Positions 1 through 8,417 of a DNA stretch of 64,000 nt are shown one piece after another. Position numbers and translations under genes: made by a program. Every line of letters starts with the position of its first letter. Within the stretch, counting starts at the first letter, position 1. The DNA comes from CAZKUR01 sp964556005 (GTDB lineage: Bacteria > Bacteroidota > Ignavibacteria > Ignavibacteriales > Ignavibacteriaceae): positions 1 through 64,000 of the forward strand of contig CAZKUR010000006.1 of NCBI GenBank assembly GCA_964556005.1, written 5' to 3'. The notes beneath the pieces were generated by a model. It was not told where the DNA came from and ran no database searches. It saw nothing but the letters and a program-made list of their open reading frames with translations.

Positions 1-1422
1 GCTGATTCAGGAATTAAAACTTATTACGGCTTGCATGCTTTACAGCATAGGGGGCAGGAAGCTGCGGGTATCGTAACGAGAAGTATTAACGAAAAAGGGA
101 AATCGATTTTTAATATTCATAAAGACAAAGGTCTTGTTACCGAAGTTTTTGAAGATTCAAAAATATTTAAAGAAGAACTTGTTGGCGCCTCTGCAATCGG
201 GCACAACAGATATTCTACAACCGGGTCATCAAAATCAAAAAAAAATATTCAACCATTTTTCGTCAATTACAGGATGGGCAATATTGCTCTTGCCCATAAC
301 GGTAATCTTACCAATGCCAGCATATTAAGAGAACAGCTTGTAAATGAAGGTGCGATCTTTCAAACTACCAGCGACACGGAAGTTATACTTCATCTAATTG
401 CAAGAAGCCGGTTAAACAACCAGATCGATCAGATAAAAGAAGCGCTTTCAAAATTAGAAGGTGCTTATTCCTTAACTATTCTGACGGATAATTCTGTAAT
501 TGCTGCGAGAGATCCCTATGGATTTCGGCCGCTTTCAATCGGTAAATTAAACGGTGCTTATATATTTGCAAGTGAAACATGTGCATTTGATATTCTTTCG
601 GCGGAATTTATAAGAGAAGTTGAGCCTGGAGAGATCGCTGTAATTGATGATGAAGTCCTAAAAACAGGTGAACTGAAATCTTACAGGATTAACGAAGAGA
701 TTTATCCTAAAAAACATTGCATTTTTGAATTTATTTATTTCTCGCGGCCGGATAGTTTTATTTTCGGACATAATGTCGATAAAATGCGCAGACGTCTTGG
801 AAAAACTCTTGCAAGGAAATATCCTGTTATTGACCGTGACGGCGAAAAATTAATTGTTATCAGCGTTCCGGATAGTTCGAATACAACCGCTCTCGGCTAC
901 CAAACCGAACTCGAAAAGCAGGGTATAAATTCGAAGCTTGAGATTGGACTCATCAGAAGTCATTATATCGGAAGAACTTTTATACAGCCGGGGCAGGAAA
1001 ACAGGGAAATAGGTGTTAGAATAAAGTTTAATATTGTAAAAGGTGTGCTGGAAGGAAGAACAGTTGTAATTGTCGACGATTCTATTGTGCGTGGTACTAC
1101 TTCAAAACAACTTGTTAATTTAATTAAAGAAGCAAATCCGAAAGAAATACACTTAAGGATTTCTTCTTCACCGATAATGAATCCATGCTATTACGGAATG
1201 GATTTCCCGAGCAGGGAAGAATTAATTGCAAATAAATACAATGGGAATGTAAAAGAAATTGAGAAATACCTCGGGGTAGACAGCCTCGAATATCTAACTA
1301 ATGAAGAAATGCTTGAGGCCGTTTCTGAGGCCGGGCCTGAGAATTTCTGCACAGCTTGTTTTTCGGGAAATTATCCTACCCAGGTTGATATTAACTTCAA
1401 AAAGGAAATCTATGAAATTTAA
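1..1422 (+). CDS. purF: Amidophosphoribosyltransferase, 5' end cut by window edge
   Basis: This enzyme makes 5-phosphoribosylamine from PRPP and glutamine, the first committed step of purine synthesis. The frame is open from base 1 and reads ADSGIKTYYGLHALQHRGQE, the conserved start of the glutamine-amidotransferase domain, so the true start and the N-terminal catalytic Cys lie upstream of the window; the TTG at 31 is internal. The PRPP-binding motif VVIVDDSIVRGTT lies at about 1063-1101. Cysteines encoded at 718, 1186, 1348 and 1357 match the four ligands of the [4Fe-4S] cluster in Bacillus-type PurF, so an oxygen-sensitive cluster enzyme is expected. The last 11 bases overlap the next gene, which implies co-transcription. 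Confidence 0.95.
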   Translation, partial: ADSGIKTYYGLHALQHRGQEAAGIVTRSINEKGKSIFNIHKDKGLVTEVFEDSKIFKEELVGASAIGHNRYSTTGSSKSKKNIQPFFVNYRMGNIALAHNGNLTNASILREQLVNEGAIFQTTSDTEVILHLIARSRLNNQIDQIKEALSKLEGAYSLTILTDNSVIAARDPYGFRPLSIGKLNGAYIFASETCAFDILSAEFIREVEPGEIAVIDDEVLKTGELKSYRINEEIYPKKHCIFEFIYFSRPDSFIFGHNVDKMRRRLGKTLARKYPVIDRDGEKLIVISVPDSSNTTALGYQTELEKQGINSKLEIGLIRSHYIGRTFIQPGQENREIGVRIKFNIVKGVLEGRTVVIVDDSIVRGTTSKQLVNLIKEANPKEIHLRISSSPIMNPCYYGMDFPSREELIANKYNGNVKEIEKYLGVDSLEYLTNEEMLEAVSEAGPENFCTACFSGNYPTQVDINFKKEIYEI

Positions 1423-4400
1423 AGCTTCTCTTATTATTCTATCTTTACTTTTTTTCCTAAATGCCAGCGCACAAAACAATACATATTTTATTAAATATAG
1501 AGATTACATTTCCAAAAATGTAATTGCACAAAACGTCAAAACAAACCGATTCGTTCCTCAAGGTAAAACATTTACCTTATCTTCCGTCCCTCATCATGTA
1601 AATTATCTTGCACACGGAATGGCTAAAAATATTGAAAGCCTCTCGAGAATAATAGAAGTAACCTTCAGTGCTGAAGTTGATTCCAATCAATTTAAATCAC
1701 TTGCTAACATTGATCCGGATGTTGAAATAATTGAACCCGGGCATATTTATCATATCGATTTTACTCCCAACGACAGCTTAATTAGTCAACAGTGGGCATT
1801 AACAAAAATCGATGCATTTGATGCATGGGATGTAACACAAGGTTCCGATTCTGTTGTTATCGGACTTATAGATACCGGGATTGACTATAATCATCCCGAT
1901 TTAAAAAATAAAATATGGCATAATCCCGGTGAAATGGGACTGGATGCAAACGGTCATGATAAAAGATTTAACGGCATAGATGATGACGGAGACGGTTTTA
2001 TTGATGATTACATGGGATGGGATTTTGTTAACCGCGTAGGATTTCCGTACGATACGACCGGAGGAGATTACGTTGGATGGGATAACGATCCGATGGACGA
2101 TAACGGGCATGGAACTTTTACATCCGGTATAGCAGCCGCACAAACCAATAATACAACCGGGGTTGCCGGGGTTGCTCCAAACGTAAAAATTTTAAATATC
2201 CGCGCATTCGATCCCAACGGATACGGCGATGAAAATGATGCTGCTGCAGCAATTCTTTATGCAGTTCAGATGGGAGCAAAGGTAATAAATATGAGCTGGG
2301 GAGACGACTCATTCTCATTTGTTTTAAAAGATGTTATAGAATATGCTTATTCGCAAAATGTAGTTCTGGTAGCAAGTTCCGGTAACTCTCATTCCGAATT
2401 ACCGCATTATCCGTCAAGTTATTCGGAGGTTATATCAGTCGGAAGTTCCGACGAAAACGATTATGTATCCGGTTTTTCAAACTATGGTTCTACTTTAGAT
2501 CTTGTTGCTCCGGGCTCATCGATTCTTTCAACGGGTATTAATGATACTTATGTTACGGCTTCCGGAACATCTGCTTCTGCACCTTTTGTTTCCGGAGCAG
2601 CTGCTTTAATACTATCGAAACATTATTTTACAAATGAAGAAGTTAAACAAATATTAAAATCCACAAGCGATGATATTGATGCTCCCGGATGGGATATTAA
2701 CAGCGGGGCGGGAAGATTAAATCTTTATAATGCCGTGAATGTTATAGCGCCGGGAATTGTAAAATTTAATCACCCGACTCAAGACTTTGCCACCAATATC
2801 GATACTTTGAATATAAATGCTTCGGTTCTCTCGCCTTATTTTGTTAGTTATGATTTATATTATGGGGAAGGGCTTAACCCGGATTCATGGGTTACTTTAA
2901 TTCAAGACGGACAAAATCAATTTGCAAATAAAGATATTTACAATTTGAATTTATCTCAACTTCCTGATTCAGCTTATACACTACGATTAGTGGTGAATCA
3001 AAATAACGGCAGGACTTTGGAAGAAAGAGTGAACTTTTATATCCAAAGGACAGCTCCGCAGGTTCAAGTGATTGGAATTGGACCGACAATTTACGGCAGC
3101 CAGTCTACAATCCTTGCGGAAGTGGTTACAAATCAATTATGTACCGTAAAATTGTATTATAGAATTCTGGGCTCAGGTGCAAATTTTAATTTTGTTACTC
3201 TGGATGGATTTACAGTTAATAATGAATTTGTCGGTTATCTGCATTATGGATTTGTTCCTAAAGAATTGATCCAGCAGAATTCAAATTATGAAGTTTATAT
3301 TGAAGCAGAAAATCTTGTCGGATTGAAAAAAACAGTTAGAGACAACAACGGTTCTAACTTTGTTTTCAATACAATTTATACTGCAAATTATGCATCTAAA
3401 ACCGTGCTTCCTTATCATTTACCGAGAGGAGACTTATTTAAAGATCCTACAAATTTTTTATCAAGTGTTTCAAATGAAATTTTATTCCGGAGCTATTATC
3501 AAACCAATACGGCAAATTATACTCTTTACCAATTAGCCGGAAATAACTTTATTCCTTATGACTCTCTTCAAAATAAAATTCCGGTTACCGTCGGTGACTT
3601 TAACAATAATGGCAAAAAAGATATTTTAAGCCTGTTTGGTACTACCGGTTATATAGATGAACAGACTAATCTTTTTGATTTCAATTTTACTAATCAGTAC
3701 ACCGATTCTTCAGGTGCATTCTGGCCTGCTCTTGCTCAAGATATTGATGGCGACGGTACTACCGATGTATTAACTTTAGCAAACGACTCGACTTTTGCAG
3801 TTTGGAAATTGAACAGTAGTTTAAAAGCATCCGACCCTGTTTATTTGAAAAATTACACGCCGGATAGAGTTGAATTCGGACAGGATGATAATAATCAAAT
3901 TTCATTTCCGCACGCAGTAATTACGGATGTAAATAATAACGGCAAAAATGAAATCTGGGCAATAGATAAAGAAGGTGATTTATTCAGTTATGAAGTTACT
4001 TCGCCGGGCCATTATACAAAGTTTTATCAGGATTCTACTTTTTTACTTTCTTCGGCTGAGTATCTTGCTGCCGGTAATTATTTAGGTAACGGACATAAAC
4101 AAATTGCCGTACTGTTACATTCAACCGATTTTTCAAATATTGCTCCTTTTTACGTCCTGCTGATTCTTGATTACGAATCGGGGCAAATGAACTTGGTCTA
4201 TCAACAATTATTTATCGACCCTTCCGTTGAATATCACGGTTTATTCAGCCAAACCGATAACAGCATCAGGTTTGCAGATGTTGATAATGACGGGAAAGAT
4301 GAACTAATACTCTTTGTTTTTCCGTACGCTTATATTTTTAAATATGAACCATCCAATACTCCAAACCCAAATACAATTATATCATATGATGAAAATATAA

Positions 4401-5668
4401 ATTCAAATACAATTTTTGTCGGCGATTTGAATCAGGATGGAGTTAAAGAAGTTGCTTTCCCAAGAGCGGATGGAATTTCATTTGTCGAGTATGCTGTTTC
4501 CAACAAAGCAAGCACTCCATATAATTTAATAGGATATAGCATCGACTCAACTACGATAAAGCTCCAATGGCAGGGGCATGGAAACCATTTTGATATTTAT
4601 AAAGGAACAACCCTTAATAATTTAGTTATTTATGATTCAACTTCTAATTTAACCTATAATGATATTGCTGTTCAAAATAATACCAACTATTATTATGCTG
4701 TAAAAGCTTTTGATGCCTCTAAGCCGCTTCCTTATTCGGATTTAAGCCAGAAAATAATGGTATATAGTCATTCTCCGGCAAAAATTAAATCGGCAGTCAG
4801 CAGAAGTTCAAAAAGCATTATGGTTACATTTGATAATAAAATTAATACGGTTGTTGAAAACCTGCAAGCTTTTAAAGTTTTACCATCAATTTATCCGAAA
4901 TCAATTTCGCCTGCAAATGAATTTGCATATTTACTGTCTTTTGATAATAATTTACCGGTAGGTATTAACAGATTAACAGTGAATAATTTGAGCGATTTAT
5001 ATGGTTCGCCCGTAGTAGCGGATACAATTTCATTTCATATCGATTCTACTTTAATAAAGGATGAATTTTTTATCTCATCGTATGAAATTTTAAATCCCTA
5101 CAAATTGAAGTTGATATTTAATTTACCGGTTGATGTGGCAAGCGCAAAAGATCTTTCAAATTATTCATTCGAACCTGAAAATAAAGTTGCATCTGTCGAT
5201 GTCGATGATAAAGACTCGAGAGTAATTTACATCAACCTTGATGGGAATAAACCCGTCGGTTCAATAGGTAAAGTTTATAAATTAAAAATCAGTAACTTAA
5301 TTTCATCCACGGAAACCGGCAGTACGGAAATAAATTCCGGGGCAGGCAGTTATATTGTAATTTCTACTTTTGCAAAAGATCTTTCAGGAGTTTACGTATA
5401 TCCCAACCCGGTAAGAATTTCTCAGGGACAAACTAAAATAACTTTCGCAAACCTGCCGCAGTATGCAAAAATTAATATTTTTAATTTGAACGGTATAAGA
5501 ATAAATAATCTTGAAGAAAATAACGGAGATGGGGGAGTAGACTATAATTTAAAAGACCTTTCCGGTAATACACTCAGCAGCGGCGTTTACATTTATCGCG
5601 TTGAAAGGACGGACAGTAATGGTTCGGAGTTGGAAACAAAAATCGGAAAATTTGCAGTTATCAGGTAA
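1412..5668 (+). CDS. Subtilisin-like S8 serine protease with T9SS C-terminal sorting domain
   Basis: A 1418-residue secreted protease. The start is the ATG at 1412, preceded by AAGGAAA and followed by a clear signal peptide (MKFKASLIILSLLFFLNASA); the frame is open further upstream but that part only shadows purF. The catalytic triad of family S8 is intact: Asp in DTGID (about residue 154), His in NGHGTFTSG (about 233) and Ser in SGTSASAPF (about 387). A long middle region carries FG-GAP/VCBS-like repeats rich in D-x-N/D-x-D/N-G (for example DVNNNGKNE), then a fibronectin-type III-like segment. The end (VYVYPNP...SGVYIYRVE) is a type A T9SS sorting domain, so export through the type IX system to the surface or medium is inferred. 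Placement between purF and pgsA, with an 11-bp and a 1-bp overlap, is unusual for a secreted cargo protein. Confidence 0.9.
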   Translation: MKFKASLIILSLLFFLNASAQNNTYFIKYRDYISKNVIAQNVKTNRFVPQGKTFTLSSVPHHVNYLAHGMAKNIESLSRIIEVTFSAEVDSNQFKSLANIDPDVEIIEPGHIYHIDFTPNDSLISQQWALTKIDAFDAWDVTQGSDSVVIGLIDTGIDYNHPDLKNKIWHNPGEMGLDANGHDKRFNGIDDDGDGFIDDYMGWDFVNRVGFPYDTTGGDYVGWDNDPMDDNGHGTFTSGIAAAQTNNTTGVAGVAPNVKILNIRAFDPNGYGDENDAAAAILYAVQMGAKVINMSWGDDSFSFVLKDVIEYAYSQNVVLVASSGNSHSELPHYPSSYSEVISVGSSDENDYVSGFSNYGSTLDLVAPGSSILSTGINDTYVTASGTSASAPFVSGAAALILSKHYFTNEEVKQILKSTSDDIDAPGWDINSGAGRLNLYNAVNVIAPGIVKFNHPTQDFATNIDTLNINASVLSPYFVSYDLYYGEGLNPDSWVTLIQDGQNQFANKDIYNLNLSQLPDSAYTLRLVVNQNNGRTLEERVNFYIQRTAPQVQVIGIGPTIYGSQSTILAEVVTNQLCTVKLYYRILGSGANFNFVTLDGFTVNNEFVGYLHYGFVPKELIQQNSNYEVYIEAENLVGLKKTVRDNNGSNFVFNTIYTANYASKTVLPYHLPRGDLFKDPTNFLSSVSNEILFRSYYQTNTANYTLYQLAGNNFIPYDSLQNKIPVTVGDFNNNGKKDILSLFGTTGYIDEQTNLFDFNFTNQYTDSSGAFWPALAQDIDGDGTTDVLTLANDSTFAVWKLNSSLKASDPVYLKNYTPDRVEFGQDDNNQISFPHAVITDVNNNGKNEIWAIDKEGDLFSYEVTSPGHYTKFYQDSTFLLSSAEYLAAGNYLGNGHKQIAVLLHSTDFSNIAPFYVLLILDYESGQMNLVYQQLFIDPSVEYHGLFSQTDNSIRFADVDNDGKDELILFVFPYAYIFKYEPSNTPNPNTIISYDENINSNTIFVGDLNQDGVKEVAFPRADGISFVEYAVSNKASTPYNLIGYSIDSTTIKLQWQGHGNHFDIYKGTTLNNLVIYDSTSNLTYNDIAVQNNTNYYYAVKAFDASKPLPYSDLSQKIMVYSHSPAKIKSAVSRSSKSIMVTFDNKINTVVENLQAFKVLPSIYPKSISPANEFAYLLSFDNNLPVGINRLTVNNLSDLYGSPVVADTISFHIDSTLIKDEFFISSYEILNPYKLKLIFNLPVDVASAKDLSNYSFEPENKVASVDVDDKDSRVIYINLDGNKPVGSIGKVYKLKISNLISSTETGSTEINSGAGSYIVISTFAKDLSGVYVYPNPVRISQGQTKITFANLPQYAKINIFNLNGIRINNLEENNGDGGVDYNLKDLSGNTLSSGVYIYRVERTDSNGSELETKIGKFAVIR

Positions 5669-6237
5669 TGATAAATAAAAAAGAAATACTAACTGCATCG
5701 AATTTATTAAGCACTTTCAGGCTTCTGTTAGCGGTTCCGTTCTGGATTTTATTGGATAACTTCGGAACTTCATCTATAAGATATTATGCTTTCGGCTTAG
5801 CATTGTTTGCTTCACTTACCGATGTTCTTGATGGTTTTCTTGCCCGCAAATTTAAGCAGGTAACCGAGTACGGGAAAATTATAGATCCGTTAGCAGATAA
5901 AATATGCATTGGCGTAATCATAATTAAGCTGTTTATGATTGGTGAGATTTCAACATTTTATTTTTTATTAATTATAGTGCGTGATTTAATAATTTTTACA
6001 GGGGGAATTATCGTATCTAAAATAATTGGAAAAGTTTTGCCCTCCAATGTATTGGGCAAAATTACTGTAATAAATATTGGAATTGTAATTTTACTAATAT
6101 TTTTGAATATCGATAGAAATAACATTGTATTTTTATCGGTTTATTATTTAAGCATACTTTTATCGATTGCATCGGTAATTGGTTATGCCATCCGTGCTTT
6201 CGAATTTATAAGGCAAAAAGAAAATGAGTCTGTTTGA
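5668..6237 (+). CDS. pgsA: CDP-diacylglycerol--glycerol-3-phosphate 3-phosphatidyltransferase
   Basis: This integral membrane enzyme of phosphatidylglycerol synthesis moves a phosphatidyl group from CDP-diacylglycerol to glycerol-3-phosphate. The CDP-alcohol phosphotransferase signature D-G-x2-A-R-x8-G-x3-D-x3-D is complete in DGFLARKFKQVTEYGKIIDP, and four to five hydrophobic segments surround it. At 189 residues it has the usual length. The ATG overlaps the stop of the protease gene by one base (TAATG), a layout typical of translational coupling. Other CDP-alcohol transferases (Pss, cardiolipin synthase of this fold) share the signature, so the exact substrate is inferred from length and from the neighbouring ftsY. 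Confidence 0.88.
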   Translation: MINKKEILTASNLLSTFRLLLAVPFWILLDNFGTSSIRYYAFGLALFASLTDVLDGFLARKFKQVTEYGKIIDPLADKICIGVIIIKLFMIGEISTFYFLLIIVRDLIIFTGGIIVSKIIGKVLPSNVLGKITVINIGIVILLIFLNIDRNNIVFLSVYYLSILLSIASVIGYAIRAFEFIRQKENESV

Positions 6238-7165
6238 AAATTTAAATTTTTCAAAACTAAAAACCGGGTTGAGCAAGACTAGGAAAAAAATTTTTGATTC
6301 GATAACCGAAACCATAAGCGGTAAAGCTGTTATCGATAATTTAACACTGGATGAAATTGAGGAAATTTTAATTACATCAGATATCGGTGCTGCAACAGCA
6401 GATGAAATTATTCAAAAAACAAGAACATCTCTTAGATCTGAAAAAGACAGATCATCGGTGAATATCATCAACGTGGTGAAAGATGAACTTAAAGACGTTT
6501 TAAATATTGTAAAAGATAACAAGACCGATGAATCAAAAATAAAAAGCCATAAGCCGTATGTTATTTTGATAGTGGGAGTTAACGGTTCCGGCAAAACTAC
6601 AACCGTCGGGAAACTTGCTCATAATTTTAAGAAAGCCGGACTGAATGTTTTAGTAGGCGCAGCAGATACTTTTCGCGCAGCAGCTAATGAGCAGCTCGAC
6701 ATCTGGGCTAAAAGAGCAGGAGTCGAAATAATACAAAAAGAAAAAGGCGTCGATCCCTCATCAGTAGCCTTTGAAGCAGTAAGTTATGGTATAAAGGAAA
6801 ATTTCGACATTGTAATAATCGATACTGCCGGAAGACTTCAAAACAAGAAAAATCTGATGGATGAGTTAAATAAAATTAAAAGAGTTGTTTCAAAGCAGCT
6901 TGAATATGCTCCTAATGAAACCTTGCTTGTTCTCGACGGAACTACCGGCCAAAATGCCGTTTATCAGGCAGCTGAATTTTCAAAAGTTACAGATATAAAT
7001 GGACTGGTAATTACAAAATTGGACGGAACCGCAAAAGGCGGCGTTGTTTTTCAAATTTGTGCGACTCAAAATATTCCTGTAAAATATATCGGCGTGGGCG
7101 AAGGAATTGATGACCTGCAGAATTTCGACCCGGAATTATTTGTATCGGCAATTTTTGAAGATTAA
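6224..7165 (+). CDS. ftsY: Signal recognition particle receptor FtsY
   Basis: This SRP-type GTPase docks SRP-ribosome complexes at the inner membrane for co-translational insertion. Visible elements are the N-domain helical bundle (residues 1-95), the G1 P-loop GVNGSGKTTTVGK, the DTFRAAANEQL motif, the G3 motif DTAGRLQNK, the G4 motif TKLDGTAKGG and the C-terminal GVGEGIDDLQNFDP stretch typical of FtsY. At 313 residues it lacks the long acidic A-domain of E. coli FtsY, as in many Bacteroidetes and Gram-positive bacteria. The start overlaps pgsA by 14 bp and follows an AAGG sequence. The FtsY-type ending argues against Ffh. Confidence 0.95.
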   Translation: MSLFENLNFSKLKTGLSKTRKKIFDSITETISGKAVIDNLTLDEIEEILITSDIGAATADEIIQKTRTSLRSEKDRSSVNIINVVKDELKDVLNIVKDNKTDESKIKSHKPYVILIVGVNGSGKTTTVGKLAHNFKKAGLNVLVGAADTFRAAANEQLDIWAKRAGVEIIQKEKGVDPSSVAFEAVSYGIKENFDIVIIDTAGRLQNKKNLMDELNKIKRVVSKQLEYAPNETLLVLDGTTGQNAVYQAAEFSKVTDINGLVITKLDGTAKGGVVFQICATQNIPVKYIGVGEGIDDLQNFDPELFVSAIFED

Positions 7166-7168
7166 TAT

Positions 7169-8086
7169 TTGAAAAGATTTTTATTTATAGTTAATCCGGC
7201 AGCAGGCAGGCGGAAGGGGAGAGAAGCTTTTAAGATCATATCTCAATTTACTTCCAGCAGGAAAGATATTAGCCCAAAGATTATTTTAACTCAATACCCG
7301 GGACATGCAATGGAAATTGTTTCAAGTTTGAGTGATGATTTCGATTTTTTCATTGCAGTCGGCGGCGATGGAACTCTAAATGAAGTCATAAACGGAATTA
7401 AATTGGATAGTACAAAAACAATCGGATTTTTACCTTGCGGAACAGGAAATGATTTTGCTAGAAATATTTATAATAATTTTGATTTTAAGGAAACTTTGAA
7501 CAAGATTTTAAGTAAAAATTTTTGTACAAAGAAAATCGATTTAGGTTCAGCAGCAATTACGGAATCCGGTGGTAAAATTATTGAACAAAAATTTATAAAC
7601 AGTTTAGGAATCGGTTTTGACGCCGATGTAGCTTATCAAAAGGGAAAAATAAAATTATTTTCGGGGATTTATTCATATATTTTTTCTGTTCTAACTACCC
7701 TAATCAAGTTTAAACCGCTTTCTGTAAATGGTTTATTGGATAAAGTAAATTTCAGCGGTAATAAATTACTAATTACAGTCGGTAACGGAAGATTCTCCGG
7801 AGGTGGGTTTTATTTAACTCCCGATGCTTTAATAGACGACGGATATTTAGATGTTTGTATGATAGATAATTTAAATCGTATTCAAATACTTAAAAAGTTT
7901 CCCAAGGCATTTTCAGATAAAATAAAATCGGTTTCAGAAGTTAAATTATTTAAATTTAAAGAGATGTTCGCAGAATTTTTAATACCGGTTACGATTCATG
8001 TCGATGGTGAAGTAATCTCATTGAATGCTAATAATGTTAAAGTAAATATTCTTCCTAAAGTTATTAATTTGATTTATGAAAATTAA
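7169..8086 (+). CDS. Diacylglycerol kinase family lipid kinase (YegS/DgkB type)
   Basis: A soluble lipid kinase predicted to phosphorylate diacylglycerol or a related lipid, recycling it into phospholipid synthesis. The DAGK catalytic signature VGGDGTLNEVINGI and the GTGNDFARN motif are present, as is the N-terminal strand FLFIVNPAAGR. The 305-residue length is normal. The start is TTG at 7169: the ftsY stop is in the same frame only three bases earlier (stop, one Tyr codon, TTG), so no upstream start exists. Translation probably depends on coupling to ftsY. Neighbouring pgsA supports a role in phospholipid metabolism. Confidence 0.85.
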   Translation: MKRFLFIVNPAAGRRKGREAFKIISQFTSSRKDISPKIILTQYPGHAMEIVSSLSDDFDFFIAVGGDGTLNEVINGIKLDSTKTIGFLPCGTGNDFARNIYNNFDFKETLNKILSKNFCTKKIDLGSAAITESGGKIIEQKFINSLGIGFDADVAYQKGKIKLFSGIYSYIFSVLTTLIKFKPLSVNGLLDKVNFSGNKLLITVGNGRFSGGGFYLTPDALIDDGYLDVCMIDNLNRIQILKKFPKAFSDKIKSVSEVKLFKFKEMFAEFLIPVTIHVDGEVISLNANNVKVNILPKVINLIYEN

Positions 8087-8098
8087 GGAACGATAAAT

Positions 8099-8311
8099 AT
8101 GTTTATGAAAAAACCATCACATAGAGTGTTTGATTATACTCCACGTTTTTATAAACCCGAGGAAGACAAAGACGAACTACGAAAACGCAGATTAGGTTTT
8201 AGGCGTCACCGGACTATCACTAGACGCTCTAAAACGACTAACCCGATTATATGGGGTATTTTAATTCTTGTAGTAATTTATATTATCTTAAAACTTGAGA
8301 AATTGATTTGA
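8099..8311 (+). CDS. Small basic membrane protein of unknown function
   Basis: A 70-residue protein I do not recognise. The first 45 residues are strongly charged and basic (for example RKRRLGFRRHRTITRR); residues 48-65 form one hydrophobic segment (IIWGILILVVIYIIL), which predicts a single-pass membrane protein with a cytoplasmic basic tail. The ATG at 8099 follows AAGGAA by 8 bases, and a second in-frame ATG lies at 8105. It closes the + strand run and faces the clc gene convergently. The good ribosome-binding site and a domain-like layout argue for a real gene. Confidence 0.6.
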   Translation: MFMKKPSHRVFDYTPRFYKPEEDKDELRKRRLGFRRHRTITRRSKTTNPIIWGILILVVIYIILKLEKLI

Positions 8312-8417
8312 ACAGATTGATCATCTTTTTATTATTAAAAGGGAAGGAATATTAAAGATTTGTAAATGAGAAATAATAGTTTACATAAGATACATTATCG
8401 GACAAACATTCATCTCA

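Noticed and set aside
1301..1411. An N-terminal extension of the S8 protease before the ATG at 1412
   Set aside because: It is a shadow of the purF coding sequence, lacks a signal peptide, and the ATG at 1412 has a good ribosome-binding site and signal sequence.
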